Positions 25,799-34,589 of a stretch of 64,000 bases of DNA are shown here, piece by piece. This DNA is from an uncultured Roseburia sp. (GTDB lineage Bacteria; Bacillota; Clostridia; Lachnospirales; Lachnospiraceae), in assembly GCA_900548205.1 (NCBI GenBank), contig URJS01000002.1, forward strand, positions 19,384-83,383. Direction: 5' to 3'. The translations under genes were made by a program, and so were the position numbers. The notes under the pieces are model-generated. The model had not been told where the DNA came from. It made no database searches and saw only the letters and a program-made list of their open reading frames with translations. Within the stretch, counting starts at the first letter, position 1. The number at the start of each line of letters is the position of its first letter.

Positions 25799-25836
25799 GG
25801 GAATACAGCATGACTGCTGTTTCCCACTCTTTTTTT
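25792..25836. terminator. Terminator after the ABC exporter operon
   Basis: AAGAG-GGGAA-ACAGCA pairs with TGCTGT-TTCCC-CTCTT around a short loop. A T run follows on the plus strand and TTTT on the minus strand. Confidence 0.8.
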
Positions 25837-25916
25837 CTGTTTATTCCTCGTATTGTCAGATGATAGCTTGTAATTTTAAGCCGCAACTCTCTTTTTATCC
25901 CGCATTCCTTCTATAC

Positions 25917-27245
25917 TTATTCATACCGCAATGCATCGATAACCTCCATCTTGGCAGCCTTGTTTGCCGGATAATATCCGAAGAACACGCCCGTAAGCAT
26001 AGAGAAGAACAATGAGAGCATGATCGCCACTCCCGACGGATGCACTTCCATAATAATGTAGCTTGAATACTCAGAGTACATATTCTGGATGACAAAGCCG
26101 GCAACCTGCCCCAGCAATGCACCAATGCCGACGCCGATCAGGATACCGATCACACCGCCGATCAGACAGAGCATGATCGCCTCGATAACAAACTGCTGAC
26201 GGATAATCCCTCGCTTTGCTCCAAGTGCCATGCGCACACCGATTTCCTTCGTCCGCTCTGTGATCGACACCAGCATGATATTCATAACGCCGACACCTCC
26301 CACCACAAGCGAGATTGCCGCAATACCCGATACTGCCATCGTGATCACATTGAGCACGGTGCTGATCATTCCCATGTTAGACTGCATGTTATATGCAGAC
26401 ACATGATAGTCCTCGTTGCTTGCATAGACCTCCTCAAAGTAAGCCGTAATATCGGCTGTCGCTTTCTCGACATCTGCAAGCGGCTTAAGCAGTACGTTAA
26501 AGTACTCATATCCTGTCCGATCCGCTCCCTGCAGCTTAAAGCAGGTCTGGATCGGAATCATCATCTCGGTAACGCGGTCTCTTTCAGGAATCGAGGTATC
26601 GATCTTTCCAAAGAGCGCCTGATTGTATTTATAGACTCCAACGATTACCAGATCAAAAATGCCGCCTTCCGAGGTCGTGACGGAAATCTTCTCTCCAATC
26701 GGATTCTCCCCGTGGAAATAGCGTTCCGCCATCGTGTCCGCGATGAGGCAGACTTTTTTTTGCGTTGCATTATCCTGGCTCGTCATATTTCGTCCCGCAT
26801 GCATCTCAAGCTTCATATATTCAATCATTTCCGGCGTAACGCCCTGAATACTGACATTGGCATAATTTTCTGCATCGGCAGGATCCTTGATCTGTCCCGT
26901 ACCAAGATACGTCTGTGCGGCAAAGCCCTTGATCTCATCAGGATATGCCTCGACCAATCCGTCCAGCATCTCCTGCGAAACATAATCCTCGTCCTCCATC
27001 TCAGGCATTACCCATGTCGCCCACTCATCCTCCGTTTCGGGATAACGAGCCTCCACATAGGTCGATACCGTATTTCCGCCCATCGAATTTAAAGTCGCCG
27101 TCAGCGTGCTCTGGATAGAGCCTCCGATCGTTGTGATAATGATCACAGAACTGATACCGATAATGATGCCGAGCATTGTTAAGAGGGAACGCATCTTATT
27201 TGAAAAAATACTTGTAATTGCCTCCTTGATATTCTCAAAAAACAT
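25917..27245 (-). CDS. MacB-type ABC transporter permease
   Basis: This 442-residue permease has an N-terminal membrane helix (MLGIIIGISSVIIITTIGGS, from residue 24), a large extracellular MacB periplasmic-core domain (about 50-290) and three C-terminal helices in an FtsX domain, with the conserved SITERTKEIGVRMALGAKR coupling motif near 330. It is the membrane part of a tripartite exporter with the ATPase and adaptor upstream, overlapping the ATPase by one base (TGATG). Such systems export antimicrobial peptides, macrolide-like drugs or self-made peptides; the substrate is unknown. Confidence 0.9.
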   Translation of the reverse strand: MFFENIKEAITSIFSNKMRSLLTMLGIIIGISSVIIITTIGGSIQSTLTATLNSMGGNTVSTYVEARYPETEDEWATWVMPEMEDEDYVSQEMLDGLVEAYPDEIKGFAAQTYLGTGQIKDPADAENYANVSIQGVTPEMIEYMKLEMHAGRNMTSQDNATQKKVCLIADTMAERYFHGENPIGEKISVTTSEGGIFDLVIVGVYKYNQALFGKIDTSIPERDRVTEMMIPIQTCFKLQGADRTGYEYFNVLLKPLADVEKATADITAYFEEVYASNEDYHVSAYNMQSNMGMISTVLNVITMAVSGIAAISLVVGGVGVMNIMLVSITERTKEIGVRMALGAKRGIIRQQFVIEAIMLCLIGGVIGILIGVGIGALLGQVAGFVIQNMYSEYSSYIIMEVHPSGVAIMLSLFFSMLTGVFFGYYPANKAAKMEVIDALRYE

Positions 27246-27943
27246 CAGCGCTCACCTCCCTTGTCTGCCACAATTTCTCCGTCTAAGAGCGTTACGATCC
27301 GCTGCGTCTCCGCCGCAAGCTCCTGTGAGTGAGTGATCAGTACGATCGTTTTTCCCTGCTCCTCATGAAGCTTGTGGAATAAATCCATCACCATATGTCC
27401 GGTCTTGGAGTCAAGCGCTCCGGTCGGCTCATCGGCAAGAATGATCGCCGGATCGTTGATCATCGCTCGTGCGATCGCCACACGCTGCTTTTGTCCGCCG
27501 GAGAGCTCATTCGGGCGGTGCATTGCACGTTCGTCCATACCGACCATCGCAAGCATCTCCATTGCACGTTCCTTTTGTGCCTTGATCCGCGTCTCTCCAT
27601 ACATCAGCGGCACCATCACGTTCTTTAATGCATTTGCGCGGGGAAGCAGGTTAAAGTTCTGAAATACAAAGCCGATCCTCTGGTTACGGAAGGCGCTGCG
27701 CACCTCGTCCGTCATACTGTTGACATCCTGCCCCTCTAAATAATAGTTTCCCGATGTCTGTCTGTCCAGCACTCCAATGATATTCATTAATGTACTTTTT
27801 CCGGAACCGGACTCACCGACGATGGAAACAAACTCTCCCTGATGCACCACAAGGTCAATGCCGTGAAGAATCTCCAATTCATTCGGCTTTCCCTGATAAT
27901 ATGTCTTAATTATTTTTTCCATTCGGATTACTGGTTCACTCAC
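27245..27943 (-). CDS. MacB-type ABC transporter ATP-binding protein
   Basis: This 232-residue ATPase has Walker [13 protein letters not shown] (about 41-52), Q-loop [17 protein letters not shown], signature [14 protein letters not shown], Walker [13 protein letters not shown] and H-loop TH in [10 protein letters not shown]. It is the LolD/MacB type with the typical PTGALDS ending. It starts with GTG, whose G is shared with the TAG stop of the adaptor gene, so the three genes are tightly coupled. Confidence 0.95.
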   Translation of the reverse strand: MSEPVIRMEKIIKTYYQGKPNELEILHGIDLVVHQGEFVSIVGESGSGKSTLMNIIGVLDRQTSGNYYLEGQDVNSMTDEVRSAFRNQRIGFVFQNFNLLPRANALKNVMVPLMYGETRIKAQKERAMEMLAMVGMDERAMHRPNELSGGQKQRVAIARAMINDPAIILADEPTGALDSKTGHMVMDLFHKLHEEQGKTIVLITHSQELAAETQRIVTLLDGEIVADKGGER

Positions 27944-29397
27944 TATTCCGCACCCCCAACACTCGTCGCCGCTGGAGCTGCCGACGTTCCCGCTCCTGCA
28001 CCGCCGTCTAAGCCCATATCCTGATTCTGATACATCTGCTCCGGTGCAAAGCTCTGTCCCTCTGTTACCGAGAAGGTATTGTCATAAATGAGCATATCCC
28101 CTTCCTTTAACTCTCCGCCGGTCACTTCTGTGTAGTAATCTACCTCCTCGCCTACCTCGATCTTCTTTTTCACTGCGACTGCCGAACCGTCGTCATTTGT
28201 CTCTGCGACAAGCACAAAGGCGCCGCCGTTTTCATCATACTGGATCAGATCGTAAGGAACTGCAAGCACATTGGCTTTTTCCTTGAGCATGACCTTCGCC
28301 TTTGCCGCCATGCCGACCAAAAGGTTGTTGTTATCAATCGTGATCTCTACCGAATATCCTGACGCACCGGAAGCAGCTCCTGCGGCATTATCTCCGCTGC
28401 CTGCCTGCGAATGGCCCTTTGCACGAACCACTCTTGACACGGTTCCTGTGATCTCCTCCTCACCTGTCGCGTCTGCCGTCACAACCGCCTTCATTCCCTC
28501 CTGGATCTTTAGGATGTCAGCCTCTGCAACGTTTGCAACAAGCTTTAAGCTGTTGGTATCCTCGATCGTTAAGATTGTCGTCTTTTCCGCGTTGATGTCA
28601 CCGACACGCACATTGACGGAGGTCACAACGCCGTCACACGGAGCCTTGATCTCACAATCTGCCAACTGCTCTTTTAAATTCGTGAGAGTCTCCTGTGATT
28701 TTGCATCAGATTCCTTATATTTCTCGAGCTCCGCCTGTGTTTTCGCCGTCTCCACCGCACGGTTTGTCGTCTCTACCGCAGTATTATAAGCCGTCTTTGC
28801 CGTATCAAGCGCGCTCTTTGCCGTATGATATTCCGCATACTCCATCTTTCCGGCACTATACTGCATCTGCGCCCAGTTAAACGCTCCCTGCGCGTCGTCT
28901 ACTGCCTTCTGCGCTGCCGCAAGCTGCGTCTCCTGATCCTTTAACGCCTGCTCGACTGCTGTCTGCGTCTGCTGGCTGTTAATATTATTGACTGCCTGCG
29001 CATTGGAAATGTTCTTCTCAAGCTCCGTGAGCTTCTCCTTAATGGAAACGGAATCCAGCGTACACAAAACATCTCCCGCCTTTACCATATCGCCGACCTG
29101 CACGTTTAACGCCGTGATCTCCGACAGCGCCTTTGAGGTGACGTTCGTGCTGCTTGCACCTGCGATCGAGCCCTTTAACGAAATCGTATCGGAAAGATCG
29201 CGAAGCTGTACCGGTCCTACCTGAATGGTATTTGCAACCGTCTCAATCGTCTTTGTCATATTATGTACCGCCGTGCCTATGAACACCGCGAGAAGCGCTG
29301 CGATTACCAGCACAATGATCAAAACCTTCTTCTTTTTTTTCTTGGACTGCACTGCCATGGCAGTCCCGTTCTGTTGGATTGCTTTTTTGTCTTTCAT
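27943..29397 (-). CDS. Membrane-fusion/HlyD-type adaptor of the ABC exporter
   Basis: This 484-residue protein has a Lys-rich cytoplasmic N-terminus, one membrane anchor (about 24-44), a barrel-sandwich lipoyl half (ALNVQVGDMVKAGDVLCTLD), a long coiled-coil hairpin (about 125-255, Ala/Gln/Lys rich), the second lipoyl half (IKAPCDGVVTSVNVRVGDI) and a beta-barrel. The tail is Gly/Ala-rich, ending in a low-complexity stretch. In Gram-positives these adaptors work with MacB-like pairs without an outer-membrane channel. It is the first gene of the operon, with a promoter and operator upstream. Confidence 0.9.
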   Translation of the reverse strand: MKDKKAIQQNGTAMAVQSKKKKKKVLIIVLVIAALLAVFIGTAVHNMTKTIETVANTIQVGPVQLRDLSDTISLKGSIAGASSTNVTSKALSEITALNVQVGDMVKAGDVLCTLDSVSIKEKLTELEKNISNAQAVNNINSQQTQTAVEQALKDQETQLAAAQKAVDDAQGAFNWAQMQYSAGKMEYAEYHTAKSALDTAKTAYNTAVETTNRAVETAKTQAELEKYKESDAKSQETLTNLKEQLADCEIKAPCDGVVTSVNVRVGDINAEKTTILTIEDTNSLKLVANVAEADILKIQEGMKAVVTADATGEEEITGTVSRVVRAKGHSQAGSGDNAAGAASGASGYSVEITIDNNNLLVGMAAKAKVMLKEKANVLAVPYDLIQYDENGGAFVLVAETNDDGSAVAVKKKIEVGEEVDYYTEVTGGELKEGDMLIYDNTFSVTEGQSFAPEQMYQNQDMGLDGGAGAGTSAAPAATSVGGAE

Positions 29398-29521
29398 TCC
29401 TGTCTCTCCCTTTTGTTTTTACAATTTATGGTGATTATACCATGACCCCTTTCGGAAAAAAACGTACTTAAACGAATCTTAAGAAATCTTTAGAATTCCC
29501 GCCGTTTTCCTTACGTTTTCC

Positions 29522-29549
29522 CTGTTGTGTTATTGAAATAATACAACAG
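29522..29549. promoter_or_regulatory. Inverted-repeat operator at the exporter promoter
   Basis: The 13-base arms CTGTTGTGTTATT and AATAATACAACAG are separated by 2 bases and differ by a single pair. The arms cover the -10 box of the promoter at 29538-29566. The TTGT..ACAA ends resemble MarR- or TetR-type sites. No regulator gene is adjacent. Confidence 0.7.
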
Positions 29550-29566
29550 TTCCCCGATATTGTCAA
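29538..29566 (-). promoter_or_regulatory. Promoter of the tripartite exporter operon
   Basis: On the minus strand TTGACA is followed after 17 bases by TATTAT. The leader is about 130 bases. A second isolated TATAAT (29434-29439) has no -35 box. Confidence 0.75.
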
Positions 29567-29592
29567 CAAAAGATTGAAACGACTTTTTCACC

Positions 29593-30450
29593 TTATTTTC
29601 GGAAGCTGTCGCGAAAAGCTCCGATCATCCGCTGCGTTAAGCTAAGCCCCTCCTCATCGCGGGGAAGCTCGCTGTAATGCACCCATGCGGCATCTGCCAG
29701 CTCCTCCTCATCCAGCCGGAGCGCCGATGCATCTTTTACCTCGCAGAAATAGCCAAGCAGCAGATTTAAATCGAACCCCCATGGCTGACTTCCGTAATAG
29801 CGCGGCTCCGAAACCAAAAGCCCCGTCTCCTCAAAAACCTCGCGCCGTACTGTCTCCTCTGCCGTTTCCCCAATTTCCGTAAAGCCCGCAACGAGCGCAT
29901 AGCGCGTGTATTCCCTGTCCGCATATTTCGTCAGCAGGATCGATTCGCCGTTTGTCACACCAACGATCACCGCCGGAGCGATCTTTGGAAACACCTGATT
30001 GCCGCAGCAGGGACAGGAAAGCATCCGAAGCGTTTCGCTGTGCAAAAGCCACTGCCCGCACTTGCCGCAAAAGCGGTTGTCACGATACCAGACATAAAGG
30101 TGCCATGCCGTTGCCGCGGCAAATACAAGCTCCTTTGGCTTTTTCCGGCGCATCGCAAACATCCGCACATACGAAAAACCGTTTTCCTGCGCTTTCTCTA
30201 CAAAAGCTTCCGGCAAGTCGGCAAGAAAATACGCACACTCCCCAAGTGAAAAAAGGTATACGGCAGGAGGTATCGGCTCCCCGCTCACGCCACACCAATC
30301 TGTAAGCTCCCCGTAGCAAAGATAGTCGCTCCTCTCGCCCTCTCTTACAAAAATACGGTCCTCCTGAAACGAAAGTACCCGGTCATTTGACGCGGGTACC
30401 TTCTTCTCATACTGATTTTTCATAACAAGCGGAAAAATATCCTGAATCAT
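29593..30450 (-). CDS. nudC: NAD(H) pyrophosphatase/NADH-cap hydrolase NudC
   Basis: This 285-residue Nudix hydrolase splits NADH into NMNH and AMP and can remove NAD caps from RNA. The zinc ribbon CGKCG with CPCCG (about 137-160), the Nudix box GFTEIGETAEETVRREVFEE near 202 and the NudC marker YGSQPWGF are all present. AGGAGG lies before the ATG at 30450; another ATG 9 codons in is possible. It lies 17 bases after the hydF gene and may be its last cotranscribed gene. Confidence 0.92.
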   Translation of the reverse strand: MIQDIFPLVMKNQYEKKVPASNDRVLSFQEDRIFVREGERSDYLCYGELTDWCGVSGEPIPPAVYLFSLGECAYFLADLPEAFVEKAQENGFSYVRMFAMRRKKPKELVFAAATAWHLYVWYRDNRFCGKCGQWLLHSETLRMLSCPCCGNQVFPKIAPAVIVGVTNGESILLTKYADREYTRYALVAGFTEIGETAEETVRREVFEETGLLVSEPRYYGSQPWGFDLNLLLGYFCEVKDASALRLDEEELADAAWVHYSELPRDEEGLSLTQRMIGAFRDSFRK

Positions 30451-30467
30451 TCGTTCTTCTTCCTCCT

Positions 30468-31700
30468 CTATTCTGCCTGTATCGCAAGCTTATCCAAAAT
30501 ACCGGTCAGATGCGCGATCGCAACGCCGTAATTTGTCATCGGTATGCGCTGCTCTCTGGCACGGTCGATACGGGCCATCACATATTTCCGGTTGAACATG
30601 CACGCACCGCACTGAATGATCAGGTCATAGCCGGAAAGATCCTTGGGAAAGTCTGTTCCGCTCACAATGTCTACTGACAATGTCTCACCATAGCGCGCGC
30701 GCAGCATACGCGGCAGTTTCACTCTGCCGATGTCCTCGGTGAGCGGCGCATGCGTGCAGCATTCCGCGATCAATACCCTTGCATCGCTGCAAAGGGAATC
30801 CAACTGCTTTGCACCCTCCACATAATAGGGCAGATCTCCCTTATAAGCCGCAAACAGCACGGAAAATGAGGTCAGCATTGTCTCCTTCGGCTTCTTGTCA
30901 TAGACCTCTGCAAACACCTGTGAATCTGTGATGATCAGCTTCGGCGGCTGCCGCAGGGCGGCGAGCGCCGCAGTAAGCCCGTCCGTCGTGACGCTGACCG
31001 TGATGCATTTCTTATCCAAAAGCTCCCGCAGCGTCTGCACCTGCGGCAAAATGAGCCTTCCCTTCGGTGCCTGTATATCCTGCGGCATCACAAGCAGCAC
31101 CACATCCTGTTCACCCGCAAGCGCTCCCGTGATCTGCCTGCTCCCGTGATCCTCCGGAATTTTTCTTGCAAGCGCCTCCCGCACCGCCCCCATGCCTTCT
31201 TTCGTCTTAGCGCTGACAAGCAGCGCCTCCTCTTTTGTTTCTTTTTTTATCTGCGCAAGCAGCGGCGCAGCATTCTCGACGCAATCCGCCTTATTTACCA
31301 CAAGCAGCACCGGCGTCCTTCTCTCTGCAAAAAAGCGATACCACTCAAGTTCATCCTTTAATGCAAACGTACCGTCCGCCTGCGGCTTAAGATCTCCGGC
31401 TACAACGATGACCGCCAGTTCCGTCTTTTCCGCCGCAAGGCGCGTCTTTTCCAGACGCTGTCTGCCGAGCGGCGTACGGTCTCCAAAGCCTGCCGTGTCC
31501 ATGAAGGTGCACGCCCCCAGTGGAGAAAGCTCCATCGCCTTTGCGACCGGGTCGGTTGTCGTCCCTGCCACATCTGCGACGATCGAGATCTCCTGTCCCG
31601 TCAGGGCGTTGAGAAACGAGGACTTTCCGCTGTTTGTCCTTCCGAAAATACCAATATGCAGACGCTCTGCGCCCGGTGTTTCCTGCAATCCTGCTGCCAT
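30468..31700 (-). CDS. hydF: [FeFe]-hydrogenase H-cluster maturation GTPase HydF
   Basis: This 410-residue scaffold GTPase assembles the 2Fe subcluster and passes it to the hydrogenase. The N-terminal Era-like G domain shows GIFGRTNSGKSSFLNAL, DVAGTTTDPV, FMDTAGFGD and LVVNKADC. The C-terminal Fe-S domain shows CCTHAPLTEDIGRVKLPR and IIQCGACMFNRKYV, the Cys-x-His...CxxC cluster ligands. It follows hydG by 20 bases, giving the order TM1266-hydE-hydG-hydF. No hydrogenase structural gene is in the window, so its client lies elsewhere. Confidence 0.96.
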   Translation of the reverse strand: MAAGLQETPGAERLHIGIFGRTNSGKSSFLNALTGQEISIVADVAGTTTDPVAKAMELSPLGACTFMDTAGFGDRTPLGRQRLEKTRLAAEKTELAVIVVAGDLKPQADGTFALKDELEWYRFFAERRTPVLLVVNKADCVENAAPLLAQIKKETKEEALLVSAKTKEGMGAVREALARKIPEDHGSRQITGALAGEQDVVLLVMPQDIQAPKGRLILPQVQTLRELLDKKCITVSVTTDGLTAALAALRQPPKLIITDSQVFAEVYDKKPKETMLTSFSVLFAAYKGDLPYYVEGAKQLDSLCSDARVLIAECCTHAPLTEDIGRVKLPRMLRARYGETLSVDIVSGTDFPKDLSGYDLIIQCGACMFNRKYVMARIDRAREQRIPMTNYGVAIAHLTGILDKLAIQAE

Positions 31701-31720
31701 AATCCCACACCTCGCTCCTC

Positions 31721-33142
31721 TTAAAAACGAAAATCCCGTCTGCCCTCTCCAATATCATGCACATATGCACAGGCAGTCTTTTTTACCTTCGGATTTGTGA
31801 TCTTCTCAAGCTCCTTCTCGATCAGCGCAAGTCCAAGCTCCTTTGTCTCCTCACTCGCATAGTCCTCCAGATATTCCTTTAGCGTCATCAGCGCATTTGG
31901 ATGACAGCAATTTAAAATCTGCATATTTTTGCATAATTCCATAAAGCGGTCGCCGGTTCTTCCCTCCCGGTAGCACGCAGTGCAAAAGCTTGGAATATGT
32001 CCCAGCCGGATCAGCCAGTTGACAACCTCATCTAAGGTTCTCTGGTCGCTCACCTCAAACTGCTCGCTCGTCGTCTCATCCTCCTGCTCCGGCGCGGCAT
32101 AGCCGCCTACGCTCGTCTTTGACGCGCCGCTTAGCTGTGATACGCCAAGCGGAAGCACCTTTTCTCTGACCTCCTGACTTTCTCTTGTCGAGATGATCAT
32201 ACCCGTATACGGTACACAAATACGGATGAGCGCACACAGCTTCGCAAAAATATCGTCGCTGATGCCATTGTCAAACGCATCCGGGTCAATATCATCCGCC
32301 CGCTTTAAGCGCGGCACACTGATCGTATGCGGTCCTACGCCATGCACTGCCTCCAGATGCTCCGCGTGCATCAAAAGCCCCGCAAATTCATAGCGGTAAA
32401 GCTCAAGCCCGAATAAGACGCCAAGTCCCACGTCGTCAATGCCGCCCTCCATCGCACGGTCCATCGCCTCCGTGTGGTACGCATAATCATGCTTTGGTCC
32501 GGTCGGATGCAGCTTTTCATAGCTTTCCTTATGATAAGTTTCCTGAAATAAAATATAGGTTCCAATCCCGGCTTCCTTTAGCTTGCGGTAATTCTCCACC
32601 GTCGTCGCCGCAATATTGACATTGACGCGGCGGATCGCCCCGTTTTTGTGCTTGATGCTGTAGATCGTATTAATGCACTCTAAGATATACTCGATCGGAT
32701 TGTTGACGGGATCCTCCCCCGCCTCGATCGCCAGACGCTTGTGCCCCATATCCTGAAGCGCCGTCACCTCTGCGATGATCTCCTCCTGCGTCAGCTTCTT
32801 TCTGGCAATGTGCTTGTTCTTTAAATGGTACGGACAGTAGACACAGCCGTTCACACAATAGTTGGACAGGTAAAGCGGGGCAAACATGACAATGCGGTTG
32901 CCGTAGTAGTCCTGCTTGATCTGCTGTGCAAGCGCATACATCTGCTCAATTTTATCCGGCATCTCACATGCCAGAAGCACAGATGCCTCCCTGTGGTCTA
33001 AGCCCTTCCTCTCCGCCGCCTTTTGAAGAATTGCATCGATCAGCTCTGCATTCTCCTTGTTGGCGTCTGCATATGCCAGCGTTTCCCTGATTTCGGCATC
33101 GGAAATAAACTCCTCTGCCTTTAATGATGTTACGTCGTACAT
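31721..33142 (-). CDS. hydG: [FeFe]-hydrogenase maturation radical SAM tyrosine lyase HydG
   Basis: This 473-residue radical SAM enzyme cleaves tyrosine to p-cresol, CO and cyanide and delivers the Fe(CO)2CN synthon. The SAM cluster CVNGCVYCPYH lies near 95, and the C-terminal auxiliary cluster has CTAC followed 22 residues later by Cys (CTACYREGRTGDRFM ... CCHP), the HydG-specific CX2CX22C that separates it from ThiH. It belongs to the hyd maturation operon. Confidence 0.97.
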   Translation of the reverse strand: MYDVTSLKAEEFISDAEIRETLAYADANKENAELIDAILQKAAERKGLDHREASVLLACEMPDKIEQMYALAQQIKQDYYGNRIVMFAPLYLSNYCVNGCVYCPYHLKNKHIARKKLTQEEIIAEVTALQDMGHKRLAIEAGEDPVNNPIEYILECINTIYSIKHKNGAIRRVNVNIAATTVENYRKLKEAGIGTYILFQETYHKESYEKLHPTGPKHDYAYHTEAMDRAMEGGIDDVGLGVLFGLELYRYEFAGLLMHAEHLEAVHGVGPHTISVPRLKRADDIDPDAFDNGISDDIFAKLCALIRICVPYTGMIISTRESQEVREKVLPLGVSQLSGASKTSVGGYAAPEQEDETTSEQFEVSDQRTLDEVVNWLIRLGHIPSFCTACYREGRTGDRFMELCKNMQILNCCHPNALMTLKEYLEDYASEETKELGLALIEKELEKITNPKVKKTACAYVHDIGEGRRDFRF

Positions 33143-33198
33143 TACGCGTCTCCCTTCTTTCCGGTCAGCTCTGCTTTCCGGTTAGTATTTATCATTCA

Positions 33199-34245
33199 TT
33201 ATCCGGCGTAATCGCCGCGGTCTGTTACGACCTGATAACCAATGCTCTCCATGCGTCTCTGCATACAAAAACGGCATTCTGCCGCCTCGTCGCCCGTACA
33301 TATTTTATTGTCATAAAGCTTATACTTCTCCCGCACTGACGTCGGCGAAAGATTGGGCATCACGACATTTGCCCCCGCCAGGATCCCCTTTTCACGCCCC
33401 TTCGGATGAATCGTCCCAAGCGCCGTCGTCGCCGGAAGCAGCACATGCGGCTGCATCAGCCGGATGACGGATAACAGTCTTAGCGTCCGCTCCATCGTAC
33501 CCGCCCCTCTGTCTCCAAACGGCGTGTCCTTCTGCGGGATAAACGGTCCGATCCCGACCATGTGCGGCTGTAATTCACGGATAAACTCCAAATCCTTCCA
33601 GATCGTCTCCACCGTCTGCTCCGGCGAACCGACCATAAACCCGCAGCCCGTCTGAAAACCGATTTCCTTTAAGTCGCGCAGGCAGCGTCTGCGGTTTTCA
33701 AATAACATCTCCTTTGGGTGCAGACGTTTGTAATGCGCTTCATCCGCCGTCTCATGCCGCAGCAGATAGCGGTCCGCCCCGGCGTCAAAATATGCCTGAT
33801 AGCTCGCGCGCGGCTTCTCCCCAATGGAAAGCGTGAGCGCACAATCAGGATATGCCCGCTTGATCTGCGCCACAAGCGCGCATATCCGTGCATCTGTAAA
33901 ATATGCGTCCTCGCCTCCCTGCAAGACAAAGGTGCGAAAGCCAAGCTCATAGCCCACCGCGCAGCAGTCTAAAATCTGTTCCTCACTCAAACGGTAACGC
34001 TCCGCGTTTCGGTTGCTTCTTCGGATGCCGCAGTAGAGACAGTCATTTTTACAGTAATTGGTAAACTCGATAAGACCGCGGATATAAACCTTATTTCCGT
34101 ATATCTTCTGCGCCGTTTCCCGCGCTCTTGCATAAAGCGTCTCAACTGCCGCTTCATCCTCTGTCTCAAGCAGACAGCGCAAATTTTCCAAACCTATGCT
34201 TCGCTCTTTTTGCAGTTCATCTATGATCTCTAATTCTCTTTGCAT
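33199..34245 (-). CDS. hydE: [FeFe]-hydrogenase maturation radical SAM protein HydE
   Basis: This 348-residue radical SAM protein works on the HydG product during H-cluster assembly. The cluster motif is FTNYCKNDCLYCGIRRSN near 70, followed by GYELGFRTFVLQGGEDAYF and GFMVGSPEQT. A second C-terminal Cys set, CTGDEAAECRFCMQRRM, fits the optional HydE cluster. The ATG at 34245 is chosen because AGGA lies 6 bases before it; an ATG four codons earlier has none. Confidence 0.95.
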   Translation of the reverse strand: MQRELEIIDELQKERSIGLENLRCLLETEDEAAVETLYARARETAQKIYGNKVYIRGLIEFTNYCKNDCLYCGIRRSNRNAERYRLSEEQILDCCAVGYELGFRTFVLQGGEDAYFTDARICALVAQIKRAYPDCALTLSIGEKPRASYQAYFDAGADRYLLRHETADEAHYKRLHPKEMLFENRRRCLRDLKEIGFQTGCGFMVGSPEQTVETIWKDLEFIRELQPHMVGIGPFIPQKDTPFGDRGAGTMERTLRLLSVIRLMQPHVLLPATTALGTIHPKGREKGILAGANVVMPNLSPTSVREKYKLYDNKICTGDEAAECRFCMQRRMESIGYQVVTDRGDYAG

Positions 34246-34275
34246 TTCATTCCTCATTTCATAGCAGCGTTCTTC

Positions 34276-34527
34276 TTAGGCTCCCACATTGGAATAAATT
34301 GTTTTCGCTGTGATCCCATGCAGTCTTCCGATCTTTCCGGAAAGCGCATTGATGACGTCCTGCGGCGCATCCATCGCAACACTGATGATGTTTACGCCTT
34401 TTTCCTGATAGGGCACGCCCATCCTCCCGATAATATAGTCGCCATATTCATGCAGCAGACGATTTAATTGTTCCACAGCGTCTTTCTGTTCTACAATAAT
34501 TCCAAGCAATGCAATCCTTGTTTTCAT
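34276..34527 (-). CDS. TM1266-family iron-only hydrogenase system putative regulator
   Basis: This 83-residue protein is a small ferredoxin-like/ACT-type fold (KTRIALLGIIVEQKDAVEQL, then GVPYQEKGVNIISVAMDAP, and INALSGKIGRLHGITAKTI). Members of this family sit next to hydE, hydF and hydG in many anaerobes and are thought to act as regulators, by analogy with NikR C-terminal domains. The ATG at 34527 has AAGGAAG upstream; a longer in-frame form lacks a ribosome site. It is the first gene of the hyd operon with its own promoter. Confidence 0.88.
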   Translation of the reverse strand: MKTRIALLGIIVEQKDAVEQLNRLLHEYGDYIIGRMGVPYQEKGVNIISVAMDAPQDVINALSGKIGRLHGITAKTIYSNVGA

Positions 34528-34549
34528 ACAAGCTTCCTTTCTGCGGCTT

Positions 34550-34578
34550 ATTTTATCACGGGAGTCTGTTTGCGGCAA
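34550..34578 (-). promoter_or_regulatory. Promoter of the hyd maturation operon
   Basis: On the minus strand TTGCCG is followed after 17 bases by TAAAAT, 22 bases before the TM1266-family start. Confidence 0.6.
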
Positions 34579-34589
34579 CTGATTTCTTT

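Larger units (their letters stand above)
25649..25916. other. Gene-free stretch with repeat and terminator
   Basis: Between the hrcA promoter and the end of the ABC exporter genes there is no credible coding frame. It holds repeat copy 2 and a strong terminator, listed separately, and otherwise AT-rich sequence. Confidence 0.6.

Noticed and set aside
29434..29439. Isolated TATAAT close to the exporter adaptor gene
   Set aside because: There is no -35 box at a usable distance; the upstream promoter with operator is much stronger.
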